Positions 49,302-60,900 of a DNA stretch of 64,000 bases are shown here, in pieces. Source of the DNA: Glandiceps talaboti (taxonomy: Eukaryota > Hemichordata > Enteropneusta > Spengelidae); contig NC_135554.1 in the NCBI RefSeq assembly GCF_964340395.1, forward strand, positions 15,585,592-15,649,591, read 5' to 3'. Made by a program: the position numbers and the translations under genes. Under the pieces are notes generated by a model. It worked only from the letters and a program-made list of their open reading frames with translations, had not been told where the DNA came from and ran no database searches. How positions within the stretch are numbered: the stretch's first letter is position 1; each line of letters starts with the position of its first letter.

Positions 49302-50837
49302 CACTGGAAAAGACTTTACCTTCCAATCAAGAACTTCATTTGTCCTTGGAAGATGCTATCTGGTAAACAGTACTCTCAACTCCCCATCTTTCAAATGGTA
49401 TAGTCCAGCTGAAAGCAGAATGTGTATATATCAGTCAAACAAGCACCCCTATCTTGTTTGTAACCGTAAAGAACTGTGACATGCACCCCTACCTGTTATA
49501 ATTGTGAATGGAACAGTGCTGTCACCTGTATCTCACTATTGGTAGCAGAACAATGCTGTGATAAGCATCCCTATTTCATAACAATGCTGCAACAAACACC
49601 CATATCTTGATATGGTAGTGGAACAGAGCTGATACAGGCATCCCAACATGCTAGTGGTATCAGTCCAGTGACACAAGCTACCCACTTTTTTACTCATATT
49701 AACAATGCAGTGGTGCAACAAGCACCCCTATCTTGTTAAAGGTAACTGAACAGTGCTGAAAGAAGCATCCCTGTTGTGCTAATGTTGACAGTGCAGTGCT
49801 GCAACAAACACTTTTTTCTCTTGTTAATCATAGTAAGTCTTTAACATTTACATAGAAAAGTGCAAACAAGAAATCAATATGTCTTCCAAAAATGGAGCAT
49901 CACATACTCAGGCATACATTTAAAAATATGTATGTTAAAAAAAAAGTGTTATCCCAAGTGACATTTCCACAATGACAAAACTGCAATGGAGAATCCCATA
50001 CAATACAAAGTTGCTACTATCACTGTATGATTGTGAACTGTCATTTTGATAGATGATAGTGCAATGGTATTCCACTTTGGCAATAGGAATGACCCTATTT
50101 CAACAACATGAGCACACCTAGCACAATGCTACATGACTGACTTTCAGTAATTTGGTAAGTTGTTGCACAATTAGTACTACCATGGCAAGTTTGCCCCAGT
50201 CATCTTTTAAAAGCTGAATACTCAGACACGCTTTGAATCCTTCAATATTTACTATTGTGTACATGTAATTTTCTTGTTAAGCTGTCAAAACTTCCATTCA
50301 CAATGGACCCTTGCTTTAAATTCAATCAAAGCATATGTAAAAAGGAGCTATGAAATGATATTGTCTGTGTTACTAGTTACAGAGATACTGTTTGAGTAAT
50401 GAGACTGCACCTTGTAACTCTGTATATAGTCCTGTTGTAGGTTCGCAGATGAGTCATTCAACTTGAAAATTGACTATTGACTATTGGCTAAGCACAGCAA
50501 CCACCATCTGTTTCAGTGTCCACTCTGTATACATGTACAGCAATTGTGTACATCGCTACATATGTTGGGAGTGAGGGTGGGGGAGGGGGAGTTGAGACAT
50601 GTATACCATGATGATGAAGATATAGGAACTACAATTTGCTCGGTAGTTTTCACTCTGTTTTATTGCATGGACATCTCAGTATCTTTTTAAAAGTATCACA
50701 ACCTACCACTAGGTGCAAGATGTTCATGGTTTCATTGCGTTCACATTTATTGTCATGTTCTGCAACGAGTCAACCCCTTAATACACATAAGATGGTAAGT
50801 TTGTACATAACACAAATCATACCTATTTGTACATCAG

Positions 50838-51140
<303 letters not shown>

Positions 51141-51182
51141 TCCCTCTCTCAGGTATAACTACTCTACCACTGACATCTCTGT

Positions 51183-51188
51183 AATAAA
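51183..51188 (+). terminator. Candidate poly(A) signal of RICTOR
   Basis: AATAAA in TGTAATAAATATTCTG, about 1.9 kb after the stop codon. Confidence 0.35.
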
Positions 51189-51477
51189 TATTCTGTATGA
51201 ATGGCTTACATTACTGTATGACTCTTACAGCTCTCCTCAGCCTCCTCCATGTATACACTCACCATCCCCAACACCTATCTACATCTCTAAAAACTTCCCA
51301 AGATAAAGTGTCCTCAGTCCAATAAGTTGAAAATAGCAAATGTTTCAGGAATAACAATTCAAAGAGCTGAGTCCACTCACAATATTGAAACAGACATACA
51401 GGATAGATATTTGATAACCTTTAGGAAATCACTACATTTTATCCTCATGGAAGTTTCAATGTCATAGGTCAAGTTTA

Positions 51478-51600
51478 CAAATATGCATACAATTTGCATA
51501 CATTAGCACTAGTTCTGCACATGCATACAATTTGCATAAATTAGTACTAAATGTGCATTTACATACAATTTGAATACATTAGCAGCAACTCTGCATTAAT
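51478..51600. repeat. Three-copy tandem repeat, about 45 bp
   Basis: Copies share CATACAATTTGCATA(C/A)ATTAG followed by CAGCA/CACTA and a TCTGCA-type end; moderately diverged. Confidence 0.7.
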
Positions 51601-52379
51601 TCCTTTCCTTAGTGGAGTCATATGGAAATGTAACACTTAGGAATCATTGATATTTCTTGCAGGCAAATGTCAACATTCTGATTTTCATTACCATTGTATA
51701 TTTCTGCACTTGCACTTGGGAATGGTACGCTAACTATTTATAAGGATTTATTGAACAAGCAGTTATACTTGCAACTTACCGTTGGAATTGTTTTGACTCC
51801 TTAAAAACATTTGATAATTATCAAAGAACACAATCACTTAATACTGAATGTGTATAAACAAAACTCATGTACAATATTTTTTTTATGTAAATACTAGAAG
51901 AAGCAGAGCTTAACATTTTTTTCCACCAGGAACAAAATGTATATTATGTTTATCATGAAAAAAAAGTGAGAAATTGTAATGTAATCCAAAATCTATGAAG
52001 TGTAGATGATACGAAATAAAACAATTTCTTTAATTTAAATAAAAATGACATATTAGTGATTACTGTGGTAAGCCAGCTGTCAGCTACCAGTGATAGACAC
52101 AAACTAAAACTATTGCTGTTAACATTCACTGTGGTAAGTCAGCTCTCAGCTACTAACAGAGCTGAATGAAGAGAATAAAGGTGAGCTAACATTCTGGGGA
52201 AGAACTTAAAAGACATTGAATTCAAAGTATAACTTTGTATAATGTGTATGGGTCCGCCCCTATTTATGGATTTAACGGGACACTTTTAGGGTCAGTCCTA
52301 TTTTTGTCATCTGTGAATCAGACAAACTGCCTTTACCCCAAAGTGTCCTGGGCCTGGATCCAATGGAGACGGTGCCAGT

Positions 52380-52798
52380 GACACTAGTGACTGACACAGA
52401 CAATGATGTCATTGGAATAAATTGGTAGTTACAGTCACAATGACGCCTGAGAGTTCAGTTAGTGAATGTTAATCTCACGCTAACAGAGACGGTGAATCTT
52501 TATCTGTGCTCGAGGTCAGGTTCTGTTGATAGTTCATTTCACTTCCAGTAAAAACTATTGTTCATAAAAGAGCTATTTTTAGTTTTTTGACACTAGTGAC
52601 TGACACAGACAATGATGTCATTGGAATAAATTGGTAGTTACAGTCACAATGACGCCTGAGAGTTCAGTTAGTGAATGTTAATCTCACGCTAACAGAGACG
52701 GTGAATCTTTATCTGTGCTCGAGGTCAGGTTCTGTTGATAGTTCATTTCACTTCCAGTAAAAACTACTGTTCATAAAAGAGCTATTTTTAGTTTTTTG
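52380..52798. repeat. Tandem duplication, 209-bp period
   Basis: The block from GACACTAGTGACTGACACAG to AGCTATTTTTAGTTTTTTGA occurs at 52380-52588 and 52589-52798, with only one or two differences seen (CTATTG against CTACTG). Intergenic. Confidence 0.92.
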
Positions 52799-54168
52799 AT
52801 ACCCCCTCCCAATAAAACATTAATAATTTGGATGCCCCTATTTTAAAATTTGACGGCCCCTGAAAATTCCCGACCTCCCTTGAAAGTTAGTAGTGTACAC
52901 TCCCTAAGGGAGGCTACATTAATTACAAAGGGGGGGGGGGCATTTACAGGCATTGGTTGTTTTCAACTATTACCAGTGGCAGTCAACCGTCAGAGTGGAT
53001 TCCAATGCTTTACGGGCCCGAATTCAAAACGACTTGCAGCTCACAAGAAATCAAAACCCCACTTCACACCCAGCACGTTTTTCGAGACCCTGCTCGTTTG
53101 ACGTTTCCACTTTAATTGTCCGGCATGGGATTATGTGTTGTACCAAGCATTATTACTTTTAAAGGGATTTGAAGATTTGTCCACAAATGGTGTGTTTGGG
53201 TTTGTACTGGTAGAAAAAAATGTTTGCGCCTATCGAATTACCAGCCCTAATATATCAATTTATTTAATATGTTATGGCACTACACAAATACAAATAAACC
53301 TTTGTAATATAAGCAATCTAGATCTATACTACATTTGTATATCTACTAACAGCACAAGTACCATTCTCGTCTCTCACGGACATTCTCGTAATATGACCTC
53401 ACTACCTTAAGGTTGTGATCTACTCATTGGAAAACAGGACAAACTCTACTTCTTTTTCACTTTTGTTGTGATTAGTATACTTGGTAATATGCAATTCTAT
53501 AACAATGTACGAAATATCCTACAAGCGTATCACTATGTGTGTTGTATGATTATCTTTTATTATCCCTCTAGCTCTGGACCGAACGTGTATGTTACAGCGT
53601 GTGTAACGTTAGTTTCATATTTAGAATCAGATTCAGATTCAGATTGGCGTAGGACTAGTCTCATATTCATATACGGAAAATCCTGATGACACTTAACAAA
53701 AGCAGTCAAAAAAAAGTTTATTGAGGCTCCTGGAAATGTTACCCCTTAACACCCAGCCGACGGGGGAGGGGATGTTTTAGATTGTAGATGTTGAGCAAAG
53801 TGGTCTGGCTGTCTGGCTTGTTTTTACCAATACCTTGCTTTGTGTATATTTTAGTACCTGACTGTGTGTACTGCAATGTGTCACTCAGTGGGGATGACTG
53901 GTCAGCTTTGATATGGATCTCATATCCAGTTGCCTTGTTCACAAAAAAAAACCTATGCATCCAAATAAAGAGTTCATAATAGGCAAAGCATATTATTTCT
54001 TGTTTGGCTGATTTTTCTTGGTGTCGTCGGGAGTTTCTAGATCTATATCGGAGACTGTGATGCTGAATCTTAGGCTCAATGTGAGACTAGTCTCATTATC
54101 CTCCATTGTGAGTTTGATTCTGAATCTGAATCTGAGACGAACTTTGTACACGCTATGGAACAGATATC
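52799..54168. other. Intergenic sequence before the duplicated promoter
   Basis: No gene recognised. A G run lies at 52930-52940. A diverged inverted pair (AATCAGATTCAGATTCAGAT near 53627, GATTCTGAATCTGAATCTGA near 54115), each next to a GACTAGTCTCAT motif, may mark another small inverted-repeat element. Confidence 0.5.
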
Positions 54169-54383
54169 TGATAATACATATTGACCAAAATCAGTCGGAA
54201 AATACTGCCTGTAATTAGAAGAACGTACTTTTAATATCTGCTTACATAGGATTTGGCGAAATTCACACACGAACTGCTTGAATTGTCAAATTAAAGCTAG
54301 AACAAAGCTTGGCAGATTTTGCACCAATGGAAACTGGTCACCCTTAGGAAAGTAAATTCCTCTTAGGAAAGTAAGACCTAAAG

Positions 54384-54391
54384 TATATAAA
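54384..54391 (+). promoter_or_regulatory. TATA box of copy A first exon
   Basis: TATATAAA about 31 bp upstream of the ATG at 54422, implying a very short 5' UTR. A direct repeat CTTAGGAAAGTAA lies just upstream (about 54344 and 54362); the GGAAAGTAA core could be a factor site. Confidence 0.55.
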
Positions 54392-54421
54392 GGAATTCTC
54401 TCTGGTACTGAAACATTCGTG

Positions 54422-54472
54422 ATGACGGGGAGAGTTGAGCCAGCACCAACGACTGGTCCGGACGTGGACAAG
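54422..54472 (+). CDS. Alternative or orphan first exon (copy A)
   Basis: ATG to AAG, then GTAAATG donor: reads [17 protein letters not shown], phase 0. It differs from the copy B exon by one residue (Ala for Thr at position 8). It could serve as an alternative first exon of the downstream gene by splicing to 58694, or be the remnant of a tandem paralogue whose other exons are gone. Confidence 0.55.
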
Positions 54473-54882
54473 GTAAATGATGATCAAAATATCTTTACAA
54501 TGTATTGGAGAATATATACAAACTAAGAGATTTGTTGCAATCACCATCAACTTTCAACTATTCTTGCGAAAGTGATAACAATCACTCTGTTACTAGATAG
54601 TGACTTTTTGCCTTTCAAGTGTTGATTCTCCGTGTGTCTCTGTGCTTGAAGTACATGTTTGTAAATGTCATTTGGGTATATATTGCTAACAACACAATAT
54701 TTGGAGACTGTACAAATTTCAACCTCTGCTGTGTGAGGAAAGAAGGACATGGAATGAAGATGGGGAGCGATTTTTTGTAGTATCTGACTTTTGTGTACAC
54801 AAACGGCTGAAATATCGAAGAGTCGCTTTGTCATGAGCTGGTGACTATACCACTGCACACGTTAAATCACAACCTAGAGCTT

Positions 54883-55250
54883 GCACGAAATACATTTAAT
54901 ACATTTTTACATTCTATGATTACACGAAAACATTCTAGGTTCGGTGGGCGGTCGTCCAGGAAGCTTACACAAAATCACAGATAACTAACACAAGTTAGTT
55001 ATCTGTGACGAAATACATTCAGTACATTGTTTACATTCTGTGGTTGCATGAAATACATTCTAGGATCGAGTGATGTGAGCGAAATACATTTTAATACATT
55101 TTTTACATTTAATACATGCAATTCTTTTATTACATTCCAAAATTGCACGAAATACATTCTTGGGTTGGCGGGCAGTCATCCAGGATGCTTGCACGAACTA
55201 CATTAATGCATTTTTTACATTCTAGGATAGGGCAATGTTCCAAGGATCTT
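54883..55250. repeat. Degenerate GCACGAAATACATT repeat cluster
   Basis: Four or five copies of GCACGAAATACATTNAATAC + ATTTTTTACATTCTA...ATACATTCTAGGATCGGG. More copies are at 56170-56240 and, inverted, at 56429-56475. An exact hairpin (CACAGATAACTAA, 6-base loop, TTAGTTATCTGTG) sits inside at 54976-55007. Confidence 0.7.
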
Positions 55251-55489
55251 TATTTGATTACTGGAATTTGATACTAAAATATTCGGGGAAGTGAATTAGC
55301 CCAATATGGCTTGTTGTCCCCACCAATAAAGTCAAATATTATAATATTAAAAAAAAATTACTAAATAGTATGCAGCATGGCAAAGTGTCCGCAAAAAACA
55401 AAATCAGTGTTCAGCTAATAAACGGTAGACGTGTCAAATCGATAGTGTGACCACAGTTTATCCAGAATTGACTTGTCAATGAATGAATT

Positions 55490-56160
55490 TACACTATCAC
55501 TGTCTACGATGTATTTCAGGGAATAGTTTCCAGTCGTTTACAGCATGAACAAAGAATGTCCGTTGGCGCAGCGCACTGATCCTGTTTGCTTTGTTATGAT
55601 TAATACGCTTAGTATACTAAATTTAAGATTGCCCTTGGAACAAAACACCTAAATCTCTTTCTTCTGTTGCCATTTCAAAAGGAACCGCTTTACCATCTGT
55701 ATTATACAAGATCACAATTCTCCTTCTTGGCATACTGTATTGATTTACACTTATTTGTATGAAATTTCAATAACCAGTTCTGCGACCACTTACGTAAACT
55801 AAAAGTGTCATTGTAAAGCTCCTTTTAAAAAAATAAGCTGATACAATTTTGTATCGTCTGTTAAGAGTTTGCCTACAAACTTACGTAAACTAAAAGTGTC
55901 ATTGTAAAGCTCCTTTTAAAAAATTAAGCTGATACAATTTTGTATCGTCTGTTAAGAGTTTGCCTACAAACTTACGTAAACTAAAAGTGTCATTGTAAAG
56001 CTCCTTTTTTAAAAATAAGCTGATACAATTTTGTATCGGCTGTTAAGAGTTTGCCTACAGACTTTACTACACCAGGTAAGTCATTACGAATAATACTGGC
56101 CCGAGAACACTGACTTGCGGTATACCTCTAACCACCAGTAACCAGCTCGAATAAATATTG
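55490..56160 (-). mobile_element. Jockey/CR1-type LINE RT remnant with triplicated palm segment
   Basis: Minus-strand reading, with frameshifts, shows GIPQVSVLGPVLF, then LPGVVKSVGKLL, DTKLYQL, then further on RKWSQNWLLKFHTNKCKSIQ. These match the order of RT motifs (GxPQGSVLGP, FADD-like, WS..W.L.FN..KC). The Y/FADD region is degraded (LLTADTKLY). A 90-bp piece covering the KLYQL region and its 3' neighbour is present three times in tandem (55790-56060). Confidence 0.75.
55790..56060. repeat. Three tandem copies of a 90-bp LINE segment
   Basis: ACTTACGTAAACTAAAAGTG ... TTTTGTATCGTCTGTTAAGA ... GCCTACAAA repeated three times with only a few differences. The duplication happened inside the dead LINE. 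Confidence 0.9.
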
Positions 56161-56524
56161 TTCACAACAACACGCTGCACGAAATACATGTAAATACATT
56201 TTTTACATTCTATAGTTTCATAAAATACATTCTAGGATCGGGCGATGAAGTGTTTGCATTTTTCAAGGGTAGTGTGACTTGACTGTATGGGAACTGCATA
56301 TGAAATACACGTATACTGTACTACACTATCACGATGGCGCTTGAGGATATGGGGACTATACGAATTCAAACAAAAGGCATACATTAGCACCGTAGCAACA
56401 TATTCCTGCAAGGTCCCCCAACTATCGCCTGATCCTAGAATGCAACCATAGAATGTAAAACATGTATTAAATGTAATAATAATAATGTTTGGTTCTTATA
56501 TAGAGCTTTCGGGGTCAGGTTCTG

Positions 56525-57172
56525 TTGATAATACATATTGACCAAAATCAGTCGGTTACAAGGATATACTTGTAATACCTGCTTACTTAGGATTTGGTGA
56601 AATTCACGCACGAACTGCTTGAATTGTCAAATTAAAGCTAGAACAAAGCTTGGCAGATTTTGCACCGATAGAAACTGGTCACCCTTAGGAAAGTAAATTC
56701 CCCTTAGGAAAGTAAGACCTAAAGTATATAAAGGAATTCTCTCTGACTTGGTCTGATACTGAAACATTCGTGATGACGGGGAGAGTTGAGCCAACACCAA
56801 CGACTGGTCCGGACGTGGACAAGGTAAATGATGATCAAAATATCTTTACAACGTATTGGAGAATAGCAATCACCATCAAATTTCAACAATTCGTGCGAAA
56901 GTGATCAAAATCATTCTGTTACTAGATAGTGACTTTTTGCCTTTCAAGTGTTAATTCTCTGTGTCTCTCTGTGCTTGAAGTACATAAATTATTTGTGTAA
57001 ATGTGTATATATTGCTATATTTGGAGACTCGCTGTACAAATTTCAACCTCTGCTGTGCGAGGAAAGGAAAGGAGGACATGGAATTAAGATGGAGAGGGTT
57101 TTTTTTGTAGTATCTGTGCACACAAATCGCTGAAATATCCAATAATTGCTTTGTGACGAGCTCAGTGGTGAT
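56525..57172 (+). repeat. Duplicated promoter/first-exon segment, copy B
   Basis: Partner of 54169-54846. It is in line with the downstream exons, so it is taken as the working promoter. It has a 12-base insertion between TATA box and ATG relative to copy A (about GACTTGGTCTGA). Confidence 0.88.
56725..56732 (+). promoter_or_regulatory. TATA box of copy B first exon
   Basis: TATATAAA about 41 bp before the ATG at 56773, a better spacing than in copy A. The same direct repeat (CTTAGGAAAGTAA twice) lies just upstream. Confidence 0.6.
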
Positions 57173-57933
57173 TGGAGCTTGAATACTTTCAATAGAATTC
57201 ATACACAACCAATTCACAAGTTCCAACAACACGAAACCACACGGTGACGTCATGTTATGAAGGAACTTATGATAAGTTAGTTTATATTGTTACATTTTGT
57301 ATATGTATTTATTAATATCTGCTTACCATAATAATACAAGGCAATTATACATTTTTATCATATCCAATATGATTGTTTAGGGCTATTCACCATACCTGAT
57401 CTTTCACAGATCTCTGCCATGTGTAGTTAATATATTGGTTACGAATACTACTTGGGAATTTTGTTCCGGGGTTTTGTCATGAGCATGCAACGCCTAAGCA
57501 TTATGACAGAACACAGTATGGCGTAAGGTAGTTCTAAGTGTGCCGTAATCGTCGTATTTGTACCAGTGCAATGTGCTCTGCGGCCATACTTTCACCGAGT
57601 GTAGCTAGTGAAAGTGCAGCAGAGAACATTGCAAGCACAAGTGCAAATGTATCTGAGTTCCAAAACCGAAGCTCAGGCGGGAATGGAGTTCTGTTATTAT
57701 TACATATGTCTGTCTGAAACAGCAAACATCCGTAAGAATGATACTGTGCGATCGCGCAATTTCGTGTACAGCGAATGATGGCGTCCTCATGTCCATGTCA
57801 TTTGCATTCCGGCATGATAATGTTTTCGGCACTGCAGAGCAAGTACCACTAGTATCTGCTCGCAGCGGAGCAAACTCGCTACAGTTACTGCAGATCAACG
57901 AGCATGAAATGGTGTCTGTATATGAAAGATTAA

Positions 57934-57988
<55 letters not shown>

Positions 57989-60900
57989 ATAGAAAAATAA
58001 AAAAAATAAATGTAATTGATTGATCGATCGATCGATCGATCGATTGATTTATTGATTTATAATTTGGTTGAATGATTGATCGATTGAATGATTAATTTTT
58101 GTGGTGAAACAAAAACGTATTTTTTGTGTGATATTGATCAATTGACTCATTGACTTTTGTGGTGATATAAACCTTTTTTTCTTCTTTCCCTGGCTACTTT
58201 TAATCTCTCTTTCAGCTGTACACACTTCTCTCTTTATTGACTAAATAAAGACACCTTCTCCATTCTTCTCCCCTTATCTAAAACAAAATACCCCTAATCT
58301 CATTGAATTAGCCAGGTTCAGTTACCACGAAAATTTGCTTTATCTCTTATCTACTGGTTGATTATCACATCAGACAAACAATCTATACTAGTGTGTGCAC
58401 GATTGGTTGTTTGTCTGGCTGGAGCGATAATCTCCAAGCAGATAAGACATAGATCAAATTTTCGCGGTAACAGATCCATGCTAGTAAATAATAAATCAAT
58501 AAATCGATCGATCAATCGATCGATCAAGCAATTACATGCTCGCGGATCCCTGTGGTTACTGCAGTTATCGTGTAAGTAGTCACTGGTGCATATGTAATCA
58601 TTCATAGTATCACATAAAATGTGTTAAAAAGATACGAATATAAGCACACAACATATTCTAAATTCCACTTTGCGTTATCTGCTTAATATCCAGACTAAGG
58701 ACCAGAAGAGACGCCGACGCAAGGCCGTGGCAATAATACTTAGTGCAGCAGCTGCAGTGGCTGTTGTTACCGGTATCATTGTAGGTTCTATGTCAACGGG
58801 AGGAACTGATAAAAGTTTGAATGAACAGCATGGTAAAGATAATTAAAACTTGCTATTATGCATCTGGATTCATTTTTCAACTGCAACACCATTTGTGTAG
58901 ATAGCTGCAATAGAGAATATAACGACTTTAGATTTTAAGGAGGTGGGAATTTAGGTTCAATTCGCATTGAATGGGCATGAGACAAGAAAATGTAACGTTT
59001 GTCAAAAAAGGCGACAGAATCAAACACGTTGATGATGCTTGGTTGGGATGTTACTGTTGACATTTTGTATACTAGTATAATAGTTGCTACATGCCTAGTG
59101 ACAATGACAATCGAGTGAATATATTTAAAAAACAGACAAATTAGATTTTTAAGTCATGGAACAACTTTACCATACTTTTTTCCATATTAAAAAAAAAACA
59201 TTGTGGAACAGCATCGACCAAGTCCGTTTTGTAACTCAATAATTGGAAAGAACTTAATAAAAATGTAAATAGTTTGTTAATGTACGTGCAATAACAAACC
59301 TTTCAAATATTGTGGTATTTTTTTTAATTTAATGAGTTACAAAGACTTTGTTTACGTTGCTTTGCATTGATTTTTTTTTCAAGTAGAAAAACGCTATGTA
59401 GTTGTTTTATCAATTAAAAATCAAATTAATACCCGATTATCATCTATATGACCACTTTAAAATGGTTACATGGTATCAAACTCAGGCGTGGGAGTAGGTT
59501 GATATTTTCCGCTCCATACACATGAAACGTGTACATTCAGTGAAGAAACTATCGGGTTTAGTTTAGTTTAGTTTAGTTTATTTCAGTAAAACAACAAGAT
59601 CGACAGTACAGATATAGAAAACTGGTTCAAATTGTTAAATTACTTGGATAATCCACAAAGTCAAAGACTTGTTTCCAGTGGGGTGGAAAAATGAAGGGAT
59701 GGGGGATAAACGACGTGCGTTATCTTCACACTTGATTTAAAAAAAATAATATTATATACAGACTTTGTGGTTCTAATTCCAGGTTCCCAACTCGACACTA
59801 CCACCGTACATGTGACTACTGAGATTACGGACTGCTCGGATGATATGTGTCTTCATGGCGGTTCCTGTAATGGAACCAGTAGAGAATATGTTTGCTATTG
59901 CCTACCGGGATACACAGGGAAAACTTGTCAAATTGGTAACACTGCTTCACTTCCTATCAGCTCAAACAGGGTTACTTTGGAGTTTCACTCATAGGACATG
60001 ACATTTTGTACACACATTCCGACAACTTCAAATGTAAGATGAACAATTTAATATAAAGGTCCTGCACACAGTTGGGATGTAAAGAAACAGATAAGTAATC
60101 ATGATGCTTATCAGTAGGAAAATAGAGTCTATCATGTGTTATCATGTCTATATTATAACAGAAGCCTGTCTAACATCACTTTTACAATGTGATTAGATAA
60201 ATGATCCTGCTGTGTGTAGTCTCTATGATTGTTAGTCTGGATATGAGATGTGTCTATCTTTTTTATGTAAAACAAATATCGTATCCCGTGAATGAAATGC
60301 CAACGTAAACCCGTATGTGCTATATTGTTAGATTGTCATGACGACTCCGATCGATTAATATTGTATACCTATGAAAATTCACAATCTTCTGATACCTGCA
60401 GGAACACTTAGACCACCGATCTGAGGGTAACATGCGGTAGCTTTTAGTAGCTAAGCACTCACTATATCCCATGGGTGGTCCTTTGTTATCAATATAATCT
60501 CTGTACAAAAGAACATTAATCCAGGTAACATTGTTAACACCATTGTCCTTGTGAACATATCCCAGTGAAACGATAGACCCTACTCGAATTCAGTTATTTA
60601 TAACTGTCAACTATAACAGTCTATAACACCATGTACACAACTATAACACCACCGCAAGTATCCCGGTCTCCATCGTTACAGTAACAGTGATACTACTGCG
60701 GAAACCAAGGTTTCATCTTACTTAGATCATGGATGTTTTAGGGGAGATCTCCCCATACACATCCATGCTTAGATAGGCACAAACTACAACAGTATTGTTG
60801 TTCGATGTGTTGATTACATAGCTGGGTGATAGTCATGAATTTGTTGTACAGTACAGATACGATCACCCTGTAGTCAAGACAGTGAAAACACAGGAAGATC

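Larger units (their letters stand above)
54169..54846 (+). repeat. Duplicated promoter/first-exon segment, copy A
   Basis: Near-identical over about 650-680 bp to 56525-57172, from TGATAATACATATTGACCAA through a TATA box, a first coding exon and the start of its intron. Between the copies lies 1.7 kb of repeats and LINE debris. Confidence 0.88.

Noticed and set aside
54547-57253. Minus-strand frames of about 100 residues in both promoter copies
   Set aside because: They are shadows of the duplicated segment (its intron 1 part), with no family resemblance and frameshifts between the copies.
57534-57944. Possible exon or small gene in the GC-richer patch
   Set aside because: Frames on both strands are similar in length, none has recognisable domains or fitting splice sites; listed only as an unknown segment.
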